Assembly: GCF_021155775.2 (NCBI RefSeq)
Contig: NC_060232.1
Location: 3,727,257-3,791,256, forward strand
Source: Neodiprion pinetum
Lineage: Eukaryota > Arthropoda > Insecta > Hymenoptera > Diprionidae
Direction: 5' to 3'
DNA length: 64,000 bases
The position numbers and the translations under genes are program-made. Below the pieces are notes generated by a model, which worked only from the letters and a program-made list of their open reading frames with translations, did no database searches and had not been told where the DNA came from. Positions 16,276 through 28,728 of the stretch are shown here, piece by piece; the stretch's first letter is position 1, and every line of letters starts with the position of its first letter.

Positions 16276-16885
16276 CACGGGGATTCGGCTACTTCGAACT
16301 CGGGTTTGTTCCGCATTCTTCATGCTCTGCATCCTGCATTTTTCCGCTATTCGAACCTTGATCGTAATATCCTTCCTCTTGCTGATCCAGGACCGTATTT
16401 TTCGATGGAGTGTGCCTGCGCCATGGAGCTCAAGACATGGCGGTCGGGTTGGTACAAGAAGGGAATCCCTTTCTATGCTAGAGAAGCTTTGGAAAGTTGC
16501 ATCTTGGAGGATCCGATATCCTCCTACATCGCTCTACGCGGTGGGACTTGACGTGGTGGACGTTTGTGGAGATTGACAGTTCCGCAATGCCGGTTCGCGT
16601 CTTGTGACGAACATCGCTCAGCTCAAGGTTGCAGGATCGCACTGCATTCGCGCCGTCGGAGTGAGATAGCCGTTTGTTTTTACGTAAAAAGAGAACCTTT
16701 ACGCAATCGGACGAGTCAGTTCATTGTTGAAACGGAACAAATACGGAGGGAAATGAACAAAACGGGAATCGAGATATCGAGTCAATTCAAAGAAATTTAG
16801 GGTCAATGCGAATATTGTGTTCATTTTCATTTTTCACCGAGTTAAAAAAGAAAAACACGCTTAATAAATCTGAAATAGTAAATTG
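16276..16885 (+). other. 3' UTR of the PAQR gene with poly(A) signal
   Basis: Follows the TGA directly. AATAAA at 16863-16868 is the first canonical signal downstream, giving a 3' UTR of about 600 bases. Confidence 0.5.
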
Positions 16886-17608
16886 ACGTGAAGGGTTTAG
16901 GACATTTCAATACAGCTATGGTATACTTTTATAGAACTGTGTGCGACTCGTTGTTGGTATTGAAGAAAAAATTAAAACAAAAATATATACCACATTGATT
17001 GCGAGTCGCGCTATTGCTCCATTTTTTTGTTCCGATGAGCTGTTCTCATGCGTTTGAATACTTACATTACACAAACATATTATCTATACGTGATTCAGTG
17101 ATAATAATTCGTAAGATTTTTATACTATATTATAGTAGCTTGTAGGTATACGTGAAATAATTTTCTTGTCAAGTTGTTGTTTTGTAATTTTAGTTAAATA
17201 ATTGATAACGGTTGCACCAGGGAATTATTTACACTTATTGTAAGTGTCCCTGATGTGGCGAATCCTTAGTGCCTTGGTGCCACGGCAATCAAATGTTTTC
17301 CTGCCGTTTCAGCAGTATTCAAAATACACGCGAGGCAAAAAATCCGTAGAAATGTATCGAGGTTGGATGAATTTTTCCTAGGATATAAAATTTTCATGTA
17401 CCTAATCGAACACACTTGCTTAAACACTTCGTTTGCTGAGTATAAAAGTGTGCAAGTGAATAAGTCAGTTTCTAAGTGTATAATTTAGTATACTCGAAGG
17501 GTGCGTTTCATCATGCCAAACCTTTGAGAAGCATCAATCATACACACACAGCATATTGCACTATACGGTACACACCCTATGCTAATGAATTAATTGTTGT
17601 TAACCCTG
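16886..17608. other. Intergenic AT-rich DNA, no gene seen
   Basis: Lies between the PAQR 3' UTR and the unrecognised minus-strand candidate. No canonical poly(A) signal for the minus-strand candidate was found close to its stop. Confidence 0.5.
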
Positions 17609-18252
17609 TTATAAATTATTGAACAATATATTTATGGTAGCACGAATCTGCGTTGCTAATTTTTCCATGTGTGACCAGCTGTTCCCTTGTCTGTTAAGAA
17701 CCCGCCTTCTCGTATTGATCAGAGCCTGATCTACCTGCAAAAACCTTTCGAATCATTAAAATATGCGTGAAAGCACGTTTGCCATCAACATTCGATGGTT
17801 GCTCAAAGGCAGCGTAAAATCTTTGATATTTTATGGCTTTATGGCAAGCAGTTAGGCAGGTTTTCAGGTTGAGCAAAAACTGTGGCGACATAGGACGTCG
17901 TTGGGACACATCGGACTTTGAAACCATCGATGCCAACGTCTTTTCTTTCACATTTCTTTAAATTACCCCCTCAAGGACTCGATTAAAACCCATTAGAGTC
18001 TAGTAAAGTAAATTCGACAGTTATACTCCTATCACGTAAATCGAAAAAGTTGCCACCGAATTTTTCTCAGTTCTTACTTGGCGATGGTAACGTTGGTATT
18101 CTCACTAGTCACCGACTGACGAGCATCGTCCTCGTTACTTGCCTTCGATCTTCGGTCGCTTTAAAAAACCGATCAATGGTACTGGTATGATTTTCAAAAT
18201 AGAAGACGTCAGGCTTCATTTCTGTACCACGATCAGCAATGCGTACGGTGAT
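17609..18252 (-). CDS. Unrecognised candidate small gene, two exons (hypothetical protein)
   Basis: Read on the minus strand. A protein-like frame opens after a good acceptor (T-run then CAG, exon from 18252) and contains ATG at 18217-18219: MKPDVFYFENHTSTIDRFF, up to a possible donor at 18138 (GGCAA then gtaacg). A second protein-like frame follows a strong acceptor (ttttgcag) at 17734 and runs 41 codons to TAA at 17609-17611, rich in Arg/Asn/Gln with RATINILFNNL at its end. The two join in phase 0 to give about 68 aa (from the ATG). Neither part is a family I recognise. An overlapping frame in the first exon also looks coding (DDARQSVTSENTNVTIAK then stop), so splicing differs or a frameshift has occurred. 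It may be the end of a larger gene, a decayed copy, or chance. Confidence 0.3.
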
Positions 18253-18600
18253 CTGAAAAAAGAATGATCAATAAGTAAAAGATTTACAAGACAGATCGCG
18301 TGGAAAGTGATGCTCGAATGGTAAGCGAGGTTTTGTGGCACTCTGCATTTGTCCCACCAACTTTCTACACCCAATCACATCTTCAGCCTCATGCACGCTC
18401 ATTCATTAGCCTTATCTTACATATAATCACCGAAGAGCTGGCGCCCTCTTGATTCTGCAGGTGCTGTATACGAAAGTCGGTATATTAAACAATTCGATTA
18501 CAGGTGGATGAATTTTGATAATAGATTTTCTGGAAAAAGCAAAGAAAAACTAGAGTTATCAAAATCCAAATCGCATCAATTTGCGCCCACTCGTAAAAGA

Positions 18601-18862
18601 TACTGTAACGTTCTGTAAACGCTTGGGAATAGAAAATAAAATAGAAAAATGAATAATAATATACAAAATAGTTTGAGGTAGTGTCAGAAATAGACTGATT
18701 GTTTATTTTTGTGTTATATTATAAAATTTCTGGTATGAATTCGTTAATAACCACATAGGTAAATGGATAATCTATTTTTGACATTATTTCAAACTATGTT
18801 GTATATTATTTTTCATTCGTCTATTTTATTCCATTTCCAAGCGTTCGTAAAACGTTAAAGTA
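18601..18862. mobile_element. Long imperfect inverted repeat, MITE-like (about 260 bp)
   Basis: The left arm from about 18601 to 18695 and the right arm from about 18765 to 18862 are reverse complements with scattered mismatches; for example AATAATATACAA-type and GTTTGA-type blocks on the left are mirrored on the right. A spacer of roughly 70 bp lies between. The whole could fold into one long hairpin. This architecture fits a miniature inverted-repeat transposable element, but no target-site duplication was clear and the family is unknown. Confidence 0.65.
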
Positions 18863-21800
18863 CACAATATTATCTGATCATCGTTTTCGAAGTTACGATG
18901 AAGTAACTCTTTTTTATTTGCAAACCTCAGCAAACAAGTTCTTGTAAACAATTTGAATTTCACTGAATTGAAATCAGAGAACTCGTTGCAGAAACTAACG
19001 ATACGGTGAAACGTTACGGCTGTAAAATTACCACGGTATAAAGGATAGAATTGAAACTTTTCACGGAATATGTAAAGAAAGATATAAAATAAGGGAGGGT
19101 TTCCTGTTTGACGCTAGGCAAAGAGAAAGGATAGAGAGAGTCTGACAGTCGACTATCACTTTCCCCCGTAAAGGCAATGCGTTTAACCGAGCAAGCGATT
19201 CTTTACTGGAAGAAAGCAAGTGGGGCGGAAGAATTTACGTGGCTCTTAATCCCGCCGCTTAGAGGCCTCGGCAATATCGCTCTACTTCACATCTTTAGGG
19301 TAGGTAGCTGCTTTCTTTACACCTCGTTGTTCTCTCGCGTTGAATTATTCCCTTCTATTTCCACGCGAAGCAGCGTTGGTACCTGTGTACATTTTTGTTT
19401 GTTTATTTTTTTTTATTTTAGAATTTGCATTTTAATATCGATTGATTTAGTGCCGTATCCGTTTCCCGCGAACGTAGAATTTGCAGCTTTGGCCAAGAGC
19501 AGCTAAGAAATGAACTTCTGCGCCGGTCGAAACACAACCGCGACCATAAATTGTCGTCAAATTAAAATCGCATCGATTTGATTGAAGTTTAACGTACTAA
19601 ATTCCTAAGGGATAAAACGTAACGGATAATCGTGTCGCGTAGCTCAGGCGTAATCGCGTACAAGAAAAGCGACTTTCGACGAGACCAGTCACGAGTATGA
19701 ACCACCGTCGGAGAGCTCAGCCTGGATATTTCCAGTGGCGCCGCGGAGCAATTGAAGCGCGAAAAGCTTCAAGCAGTCACCTCTTCTCACGTCGATCGAT
19801 AAAGCAACGACAAACTACCCCAGGAGTGCCTCGCGCCACGTTTCAAAGTGCGGTAAGGTCGCGGGTTTTTTGATCCAACGCTACGTCGACGGAAGGTGAG
19901 TGAAAACCAAGTCCGCGGAAACGAGACGTCAAAAAAGTGTGTCGGGATTGTCAAGCCCAAGTGCCGACCGGCAAAGTCCGCGAGCTTTTCGGTGATTTCT
20001 TTCTTCCACCATGCGGAAGATCCGCGGATGCGGTGGAGGGATGACGTGCAGCGAAGAGTCTGCGAGGCAGGAAAAACGGAGAGACGAACGCATGCGTCCC
20101 GGAGACTCAATAAACATCTGGAGGAGCCAGAGTGTAATCCTTGGCCTGCGCTCTGGATTACCGTAGGAGTTTTCCTTTACTTTTTTGAGCGCCTGCTTCT
20201 TCGCCCTGCGCTTCGGGGACCGAACCCAGAGCGGAGAACGGAATCCGTCACATCCCCTGTTCGCCGTTTCCCCAGCGATCCGAGTCCCGTAGGTACATAC
20301 AGGAATAGAAACGCGGTGAAACTTCGAGTGTGGAGTGTAACGGAGTAGGAAAACGGCCGAGACTATTAGTGACTTCGATCGGAGAACGAACGTCTTGCAG
20401 CGCGAGATTAAAGGGTCAGATTTATGTAAACGAGGGTCAGGCTTAGACGGATATAACCGAGGAATGTTTCTCTAGGAATTAAATAGCACAAAATTTTTCT
20501 AAACCTTTTTACTCAGCGCCGCGGGAATCCCTCGAGGGCGTCGAGTTAGTCTTTAGGTTCGTCTGTTATACATATATCCCGAGTCCAAGCACCTTCTCAC
20601 CGTACTCGTACGAGATAGGAACTTGAATCGAAACAAGATGGAGTCCGTGCACTCAAGTCTCGGTATTTAGTCGGCTAATCCTTCGCCGGAGTCAAGTGGA
20701 TGTGAAGATCCACTTCCAGGCACTCGGTATCATTTTTTCAACTCAATTATCGAGACAAGAGGCACATCGAAAAGATTGCGATGGCTGGTAGGTACCAAGG
20801 ATTTTTTACGGGTAGCACGCCACCTCCAAACATAAAGTATCTAGTATTAGAATAATGAGACACAAGTAACTGAGCGAAACTGGATTACAAATACATGCGA
20901 AGAAGGATGTTGGAACCGAATTTCCCGTCCTCCTCCGCGCGAGCAATATATCGCCTTTTTGTAAAAATTGTGCCTTGTCGTTAGTTAGCTGGGCGCCGGT
21001 ATACATACGTATAACGCAGGTACATAACAAGCTGTGTTGCATGTCTAGTCTGTAGTAAAGGCGACGACGAGACTTGCATACGTGGAATGTAAATAAAATA
21101 CACTCAGAACCGTGCACGGAAAGCGACGCGAAGTGCTGAGTAAACGCCATAAGCCGTTCTAATTGAAACGTTCCACAAACGAGTGCATGTCACGAGTTCT
21201 TTATCCGATCCGGAGAAGAACCGGCATATTACATCCGTCATCCCGCATGCCATACTTTTCTACCTCGACCGATTACAAAGAGTCGTGATTAAAAATGTTC
21301 AGCGTTTGATTTCGTTTCCAGGCATCATTTTCTTTCAACTATAAAATGACAATACTGATCCGAAAATCAAGAGAAGAAACTTTTAGCTTCGCAGCGATAT
21401 TTAAACGCTGAAATTTGGCAAGCTCATTAGTGCGGATAATTATGAAGCACAACCGCATTGCATCTGGAGGGCGAAACGAGTGCGACACACTTGTCAGCAG
21501 AAGCCAAACATCATACGGCCGGGCTATCTTAACAGTAATCTCGTATCATGAGCAAGGACGTTATCGCTCCGAGCAAACAATTATCACTCTCTTGTCTGCA
21601 GGTCTCCTGTTCTCTTCCTCCGCGAGGCATGTACAACTGCATACATACTGTAATATACCCGCGATCATCAAGCAACGCCTCGGGGAGATTACTTTTGTTT
21701 TGATTATTCGGCACAAGGACTTCGGTAAAGACGTGAGAAAAATTTGTACAGCAAGTGTAATGATAGGTACATAAAAGAATAAAAAAAAAAAAAAAAACAG

Positions 21801-24800
21801 CGAGATTCGAATTTATCCACTTTACACAGCAAAGATAGTTGTGTGTGTGTGTATCCTTTACATGGATAGCGATGTTTAAAGAAAGTTGTTTTAAACGCGA
21901 GGGGAAGGAATTTTGACTTGCTAAACGATCCGCTGGCTTACGCATAATAATTATTTGCGCAGAGTTTAGGCCACGCTGTTTTACGACTTGTTGTGGACTC
22001 GAGTTGGCGATCCGGAACTGTTCCTTTATCCAGCCAGCAAAAATTAAAACAACTTGTCCTTAAATTTCCCGAGGTTACGTAAACCGGACCGTGAATTATT
22101 TTTCGAAAAAATACGTTACGCGTATGCTTGGAAGAAAAAAACATATCATCCCGGATGTAAATCCCTCGTGATCGAGTAATTCCCCGGTTGCGAGGTCAAT
22201 CAAAAGAGAAGGAGTGGAAAGCTTTTAAAAAGTCGTTTACCTGCAATTCGTGCGGGTACAACAATTCCGAGCGCTTATGTAGGATCAAAACACCCGAAGC
22301 CACCATCGAAATTTCCGTGTCGTTTACCGCGTAGAGGATCAACCGTAGGGTGAACGGTTATCGCCAAGGCTTAATGTAATCTAATTACATCGATCCTCTC
22401 TCGACTTTTCGCGGGTATATTTCATCGTTCCAGCCCGGATCGCAGATATCTCGAACAAGCGTATTCGACGTCTTAATGCCTTCGATGCGACTTGACCTTA
22501 TATAATAAGGTACGTGTACCAGTTATCGACACGTTTAGACCCAACTATCGAACCTTTTCTTTTCTACGATTATAAACTGACGGCACAAATTGTCAATTTC
22601 TCGACTATTAGAGCAAATTTGTTGATTAGTAATTTTCGTTAGACTCGTTGTTAGACTTTAAGAGGAGCTGATAAAAAATTTTCGCAGAATCTTCCGCGAC
22701 ATTCCTCGTCTAGTTTCGCAGTATTTACAGGGTATAAAATATCGGGGCATTCATACGTCGTTACTTTTGAACCCCGGCCTTGCCTAACGACGAGCACTCA
22801 GTCTTTACTTAATTGTGGAAATCCTGGAGGAGGAGAAGCGAGGTGAGACCCGGGTCTCGTTGGGTCGTCGCACGGTTAGCGCCCCCGGTTGAACCGCCCC
22901 TCCTCCGTCAGCTTCACATCTCGGTTTCCGGAGAATTAGACGCAGAACGCGCTCACCTAGCTCTTATTCCACTCGGCGCCGCTCGCCGTACTTCGCGTGG
23001 AGCCTCCATTAAATTCATTAGGCCATTAGTGGCTGCAGCCCTCCAAGATGGCCACCGTCGCCTTGGCAACGAACCCGCCGTCGGCGAGGGTGGGTCTTGC
23101 CATGTAATTAGATTCAACGAGCTCGCGGAGGGTGTCGGAGCTGGCGAACCTAGGACGAGGAGTGGAAGGTGGTGGTCCTGGAGGGTGAGGCGGGGGTAAG
23201 GGAGGAGGGCTACTCTTCACTATCCCCAGAGTGGATCTCACTATCTTCTTCCTCCAGCAGAGATAATTGTACGTCACTCCCTTCCCGCCTTCCTTCTTTC
23301 CTTCAAGTGCCGCCTTGCAGCCTCGAGGGGAGGGTTGGAGGGGGTTGAAAATTCATGCAAACTAATTCAGGAACGTATTGACCTTGAGCCGTAAAAACTT
23401 CTCCCGGTTTAAATCCCGTTTTTAGCGTTTCGACGCCGCGCGTCGGATCTTCGGCTCTGATTCCCGCGATCTCTGCCCCCGGACTTTTTTTTTTTTTATC
23501 TCCGGTTAATTAGCCCCGTCGTTTTGCGGTTACCTAATTACCGATCCAACTTTGAATCCATACATCGATCTTGACGTTTCAACGCCAACGTCGCCTCCTC
23601 TGCCGCGAATAATCCAATATCTTATCCAAGAATCGTCTCTCTTTCCTGCGGTGCAACGAAAATCCTCTCCGATATCGATTCGACAGGCAAAAATAAAAGA
23701 TACAACGTTTTTTTTTCTTCGCACAATTTCTCACTGCGCGATCCTTTACGAGAGCTCCGCGTTTTTGGAAATTGAATTTTTCTCGGCTCATCGCGTTCAA
23801 TAGGCTGGAGCGGTTCTCCAGACTTCGTGATATTGACCCTGCTTCGAATCTAAACCTCCAGATCGCGACGCAACTGCCGCGCGTGCTTCAACTTTACTGT
23901 CGGTGAAAAATACCGAAAATACGAAGAGGGAATGCACCTGCAGGATGCTTTGAAGTGAAGAGGATAATCCCTCCTCGCACGACGCTGCATAAGCCCCCTT
24001 GATTTAGACGACACCGAGGAATATTTTAAGATTCTCATTTCGCCTCTGTGCTCCTCTACACTCGCCCCCGCCTGCATCCCGAGCCTTTCGTCTTCCACCG
24101 CAACTGTTCCGACTCACCCTCCTCGCCGTCTTACGGGTCCTTTTGCCACGCGGTGATCGTTCGTTAAATATAACAACTCCGAAAGATTCCCGAAATTCTT
24201 TGACAGTTACGTACAGCAAAGTTTGAGTTGAAAATATCCGAAATTCGTAACCATTATTTTTGAGTTTGGTAGAAAGAGAAGCGTTACAGGTAATATCGAC
24301 GAAATTACGAAGACATAGATTATTCGCCAGATATCTTGATAGATATAGTCCGGTATATAAGGTGAGGTAATCTGAATCCCGGTTTAAGCCCTCAATTTCA
24401 CTAGAGTAAAAGCACAGGCGAAAGCGCGATAAAATGGCTTCTTATTCTCGCGTTTATATTCAATCCGGGGCCGACTTGGTAACCACAAAGGGCTCCATTC
24501 GAAACACGTTAGTAGATTCCGTATATAACTATAGAGCGTAGCTAAAAAAAAAAAACAAGAAGGAACAGAAAGAGAGAGAGAGAGAGAGACGAGACGAAGA
24601 GGAAGAGAAAAAGAAATCGCAAAGACCCGACCTGCAGACCGAAGAAAATAGGAACTCGTGACCGCGCGATGCATTATGCATCATCGGTCTGAGCTTCGTA
24701 TGCATCTATGCATGGGGGCTTGATGCATGTCAACGTTATACCGAATATCCCGAAGGATTTAATGGTCAAGTATCAGGCGTCTCTCTCCTTTCTTTGAGAT

Positions 24801-27800
24801 TCCGGAGGATGACAAACGCGTGAAAAAAGTGAAAACCGCAGGATACCGATGACTGGACTTAACGTCCGATCTGTTTTACAATCGGATTAAACCGCTGATT
24901 AACCCTTACATAATCGCACACGCGTGTCACATACTATCCGAATACCTGTTATAATTCTGATTACGTGACGCTGTGCGCTGGCTGTGCAGACTGTTGCGTA
25001 GGTGTAGGTATGACCAATGTCAAACGTCAATTTACCACGTCGAGTTGACGTTGAATCGCCTAGTGCGTCACTGCAGCGACGTGAACGTTGACACTTTAAT
25101 TCACGTGCAAATGAAGCGCCAGCTTCCTTCGTTAGCATTGAAATATACCTAACCGCGTCAAGCCGCTTTGCAGAAGGGGGGGCTCGAGATCATTCGGCGA
25201 TTTTAATCCTGAATCCGGATTACGCGTTTCGAAAGTCGAGTAGGAACAATAGCAAACAGCGGAGTTTCGCGCATTCTGGTTCAGCCGGAAGTCATTCGCC
25301 AAATTATAACCAATTTCTTCTAATCGATAGATTTTCGCGACGCTGCAGGTATACCTCGCAAATCCTGCTGCGCGATTTTTCCACATTTATGACGTTTCCG
25401 CTTACGTCTAGGGTGCTGAATACCTATCAATAAATTTCGTTTTATCACCGTTTCGCTCTCATCTTTGTAGCATATATGGGATGTTATAGTATATTCCTGC
25501 AGTATCCATTCGCGATACACGTGTATGTAACCGTTCGGGGTAGCATTAACACTGTAGGTATCCTTCGTTCACGACGATCCGATACACATTTCCACTCTGC
25601 ATGTCATACGTCATATAGTTCGGCGATTTAAGTGGGGGGAGTGCAGCTTGGACGGACTAAAATCATACCTATTTTTAGGAGTTTGTTTTTAAAGAAGATG
25701 CAGAGTAAACAAAAAAAAATCCGTCAAAAATATATATCCGACAAATTCGCAAAGGTTATCTTGCAAAGATCATCAGCGTTGAAACGATTCGCGGTGTTCC
25801 TTTTCTGCCAGCTTCTGCGGTATTTAAGCCCCCGAGAATTTATATCGGGCCAGAGTTTCTCCGCTACGGTCTGCGGTCACTGACGGATGGGGCTGCGATG
25901 GTCTAGCGATGAGTTTGCGATCGGAAAAGCTAAAGACACCGGGGATGGCTGCGGGGGTGGAACCGGGGCTGCTGGCTACGGCTGCGGCAGCTCGTACCGG
26001 TAATAAATAACTTTAGCGGCGTCTTGATCCACTCTGTACGGTACGCGAAAGCCTGCAGCCACGGAACGGTAATTGGCCGACAATCGCCAGCCACCCCCAC
26101 CACCCCCTGCAGACCTGCGGACGCTTTGCTCCAGAAGGGATTTGGCGGAAATGCGTCGGAAACCGAACGAACTGCAAAAATCCGTCGCAATAATTTTAGC
26201 AGCGCGACATTTGATTGCCTGTGAGGTTGCATTTTTATTTCGATTCGAAAGTTCGAACTCGTTCCGTTATATCGATTTCTTTGATCGTCGGACAAAGTCG
26301 ATTGTTGATTGACTTTGGCATATTTCAAAATCACCACATAATTCAACCCGTGGTGTTTATAAAAAAAATTACTCTTTTTAAACATTCTCTAAAACAAATT
26401 CTTTTCGCCGCTTATGATCTCGGGAGCTTGAGAAATAGCTTCGAGAACAAACAATCGACTCGATTAATTCATAAAGGCGTACGATTAGGGCGAAAGACGA
26501 AAAGCCGTCAGATTTCAGGAGAGTGTAACATCGTTTCAAAGTAGTGTGACATTTTGTCTGACGAATAATCAATAGTACGTTAGATAAAGCTTTAGATTAG
26601 AGGTGGATGCCAACGCTGCATGATGGATGCGTGCCGCACTTCTATCTGTTTCGTATATAGAATGACGCGATCCTGTACGTGGCGTCGCGTCGATGGGACC
26701 GGAAAACGAGGCAGTAAATCACTTGGAATTTTCCAAGCGATAGTTGTAGAAAATTCAGCGAGGCCCGGATAACGAAGTTCGAGTTATCGGAGAGAGAAAA
26801 CAGCAACGAGATTCGTGAAACTAACGAAACGTCGATCACGCCGAGACGCAAGCGTGTTATCATCGTGATCTCTGCGTGATAACTCGAGCGTATTTGCGTG
26901 TAACACGTAACGACGAGCAAACAGAGGTGTTCGTACATTTTGGCGAGAGAACGTTCTCCGCCGGTTGTAAGTTTCTGCTCCGGGGTATCCGCAGTTAAAT
27001 CGTTCAATCGTTATATTTGCTATTCCGTTCTTTCCCGTTATTGCGATAGAGAATATCAAACGCCGCGGTTACGCCACTGGGGCAAGAGAGATAAGGCCCC
27101 GAAGATGTTGGCGCAGATAAAACCGACGCCTATCTTTATTACCTCCAGCAAGAGCCGCGTTACCCAAGTTAAAAGTTAATTGCCATTTTATCTGAGAGCG
27201 AGAGACGCGCGTCCCGCTAGCAACGAGCTGTACCTCAACTGTAAAACACGGCTATCTCATTCGCTGCAACGCGAGAGGAGACACAAGGGACGTAAAATTA
27301 TTCAAGAAAAATACGTGAACGAGAAGAGATTATACCATTTGCCTAGACAACAAATCATCCTAGAGTTTACGATGCAGCCTACTAAACATTTCTACACTAT
27401 ATGTGTACAATATGCGCAAATCTACCCACATGAAACGTTGAACTAACTCACATTTGTACCCGTTGTAGCAGTCAATCTTGTACGGGGCATAAAGACGCAA
27501 AGCCTTTCGGTAAACAGAATTTCGCACACTCTGTACGTGGACGAGCTGTAATTATTATGCCGGGATGATAAGATCTGTCTAGGCACTCGTATAATTGCTG
27601 TTTGCCTTCTAATCAAACATTTCCCAGCTGCAATATATTTAGTTTTATATAATCTCGTCAAGTGTGTAAGACTGTTTCAACGAAGACTTGAATTTTAGTT
27701 GATATAACCTGTAGGGAAGTCGTCTTTTATTTTTAACCTGCATAGAATATAAGCGCCAATCGTCACCAAAAATATTCCACCCAAACGTGTTCGTTTACAT

Positions 27801-28537
27801 TGATAAATGATACCTGAAATAAAATACCGCCGTACATAAGATTCTTCCATAATGTCATCAACGTCGATGGCTAATTGAGATACGAAATGATTTACAATCC
27901 GACCGACAATACGCAATTCACGTATGTGCAATAAACGATTAATCTATTTTTCCACGATACGTTCTCAAAATAAGAACATAAAAACACGTATATCGATATT
28001 CGAAGAAAACCTTTTACCCATTTACAGCGACAAACGCGAACTAACGAGCAGGTAAAAAGTCGGTTAGACGAACCGACGTTACTTTTGAGCACCCGTTTAT
28101 ACCGAGGTAAAGTTTTCTCGTTGGGTATATGAGTCGGGAGCAATGAATTCTGCAACAGTCGTCAAAGTCTCGGGGACGGGCAAATTGGTAGGATATTCTT
28201 CTGCAGACAATAAACGACCGGTTTAAATTCCGTCCCTCGCGAGCCAACCAGCCAAGACTGACTTGGGTAATTCGAAATTTGGGTACCCCGACACTATAGT
28301 CCCAGTTACCGAGAAACCCGGGACATTTAAATGAGCATCGGAAGGGCAAAGTGCGATCCCAGTCAACCCCCCCTAACAGTGGGACCTCCGCTAAGAATAT
28401 ACGCCGACATCATCCCCAGGTCCCGGGTCTTCCTGGTCCGTTCTCCAACTATACCTACCTTTCCTCCGCCTGGATATATATGTATATATATGTATGTATG
28501 TATACATGCGCCAAAGACCTCGTCTCACTTCCGCCTC
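18863..28537. other. Gene-poor intergenic region
   Basis: About 9.7 kb with no coding gene I can support. GC/CpG-richer patches occur near 19640-20350 and 22800-23300, the latter with a YY1-like CAAGATGGCCACC near 23044. They could be promoters or enhancers. A donor-like gtgagt at 19896 ends a possible non-coding exon (see separate entry). Reading frames of up to 150 codons here have no recognisable domain and look like chance in GC-rich DNA. Confidence 0.5.
19640..19895 (+). ncRNA. Possible orphan non-coding first exon / promoter island
   Basis: A GC- and CpG-rich stretch ends in GGAAG followed by consensus donor gtgagtg at 19896. No matching downstream coding exon on + was found before Ptx1, which lies on the other strand. 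It could be a lncRNA first exon, a distant leader exon, or a chance donor. Support is weak. Confidence 0.15.
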
Positions 28538-28728
28538 TACAGGGTGGCTGGACAAAAAAAATTTCCCTCAACATACCGCAGGCAACTTTATTCCTGCACG
28601 TGACTTGGATTAGAAAGATGTTTGAATTTCGAAAGCGTCAAAACGAAAGAAACGTAGTACCGATCAGTGAAACTCGCGCCTCTGGTACGATTTTGCGCCG
28701 AGATTTGCAAATCTTTGAACACCCTGTA
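28538..28728. mobile_element. Short element with 9-bp terminal inverted repeats TACAGGGTG...CACCCTGTA
   Basis: TACAGGGTG at 28538-28546 and its exact reverse complement CACCCTGTA at 28720-28728 bound a 191-bp segment. The outward ACAGGGTG terminus is like those of abundant small non-autonomous elements in arthropod genomes. The interior has no gene; a chance 259-codon frame reads across it. No clear target duplication is visible. Confidence 0.6.

Noticed and set aside
17694..17951. 85-codon minus-strand frame between the two candidate exons
   Set aside because: It overruns a strong acceptor (ttttgcag) and is better explained as intron of the candidate small gene; its start lacks any supporting context.
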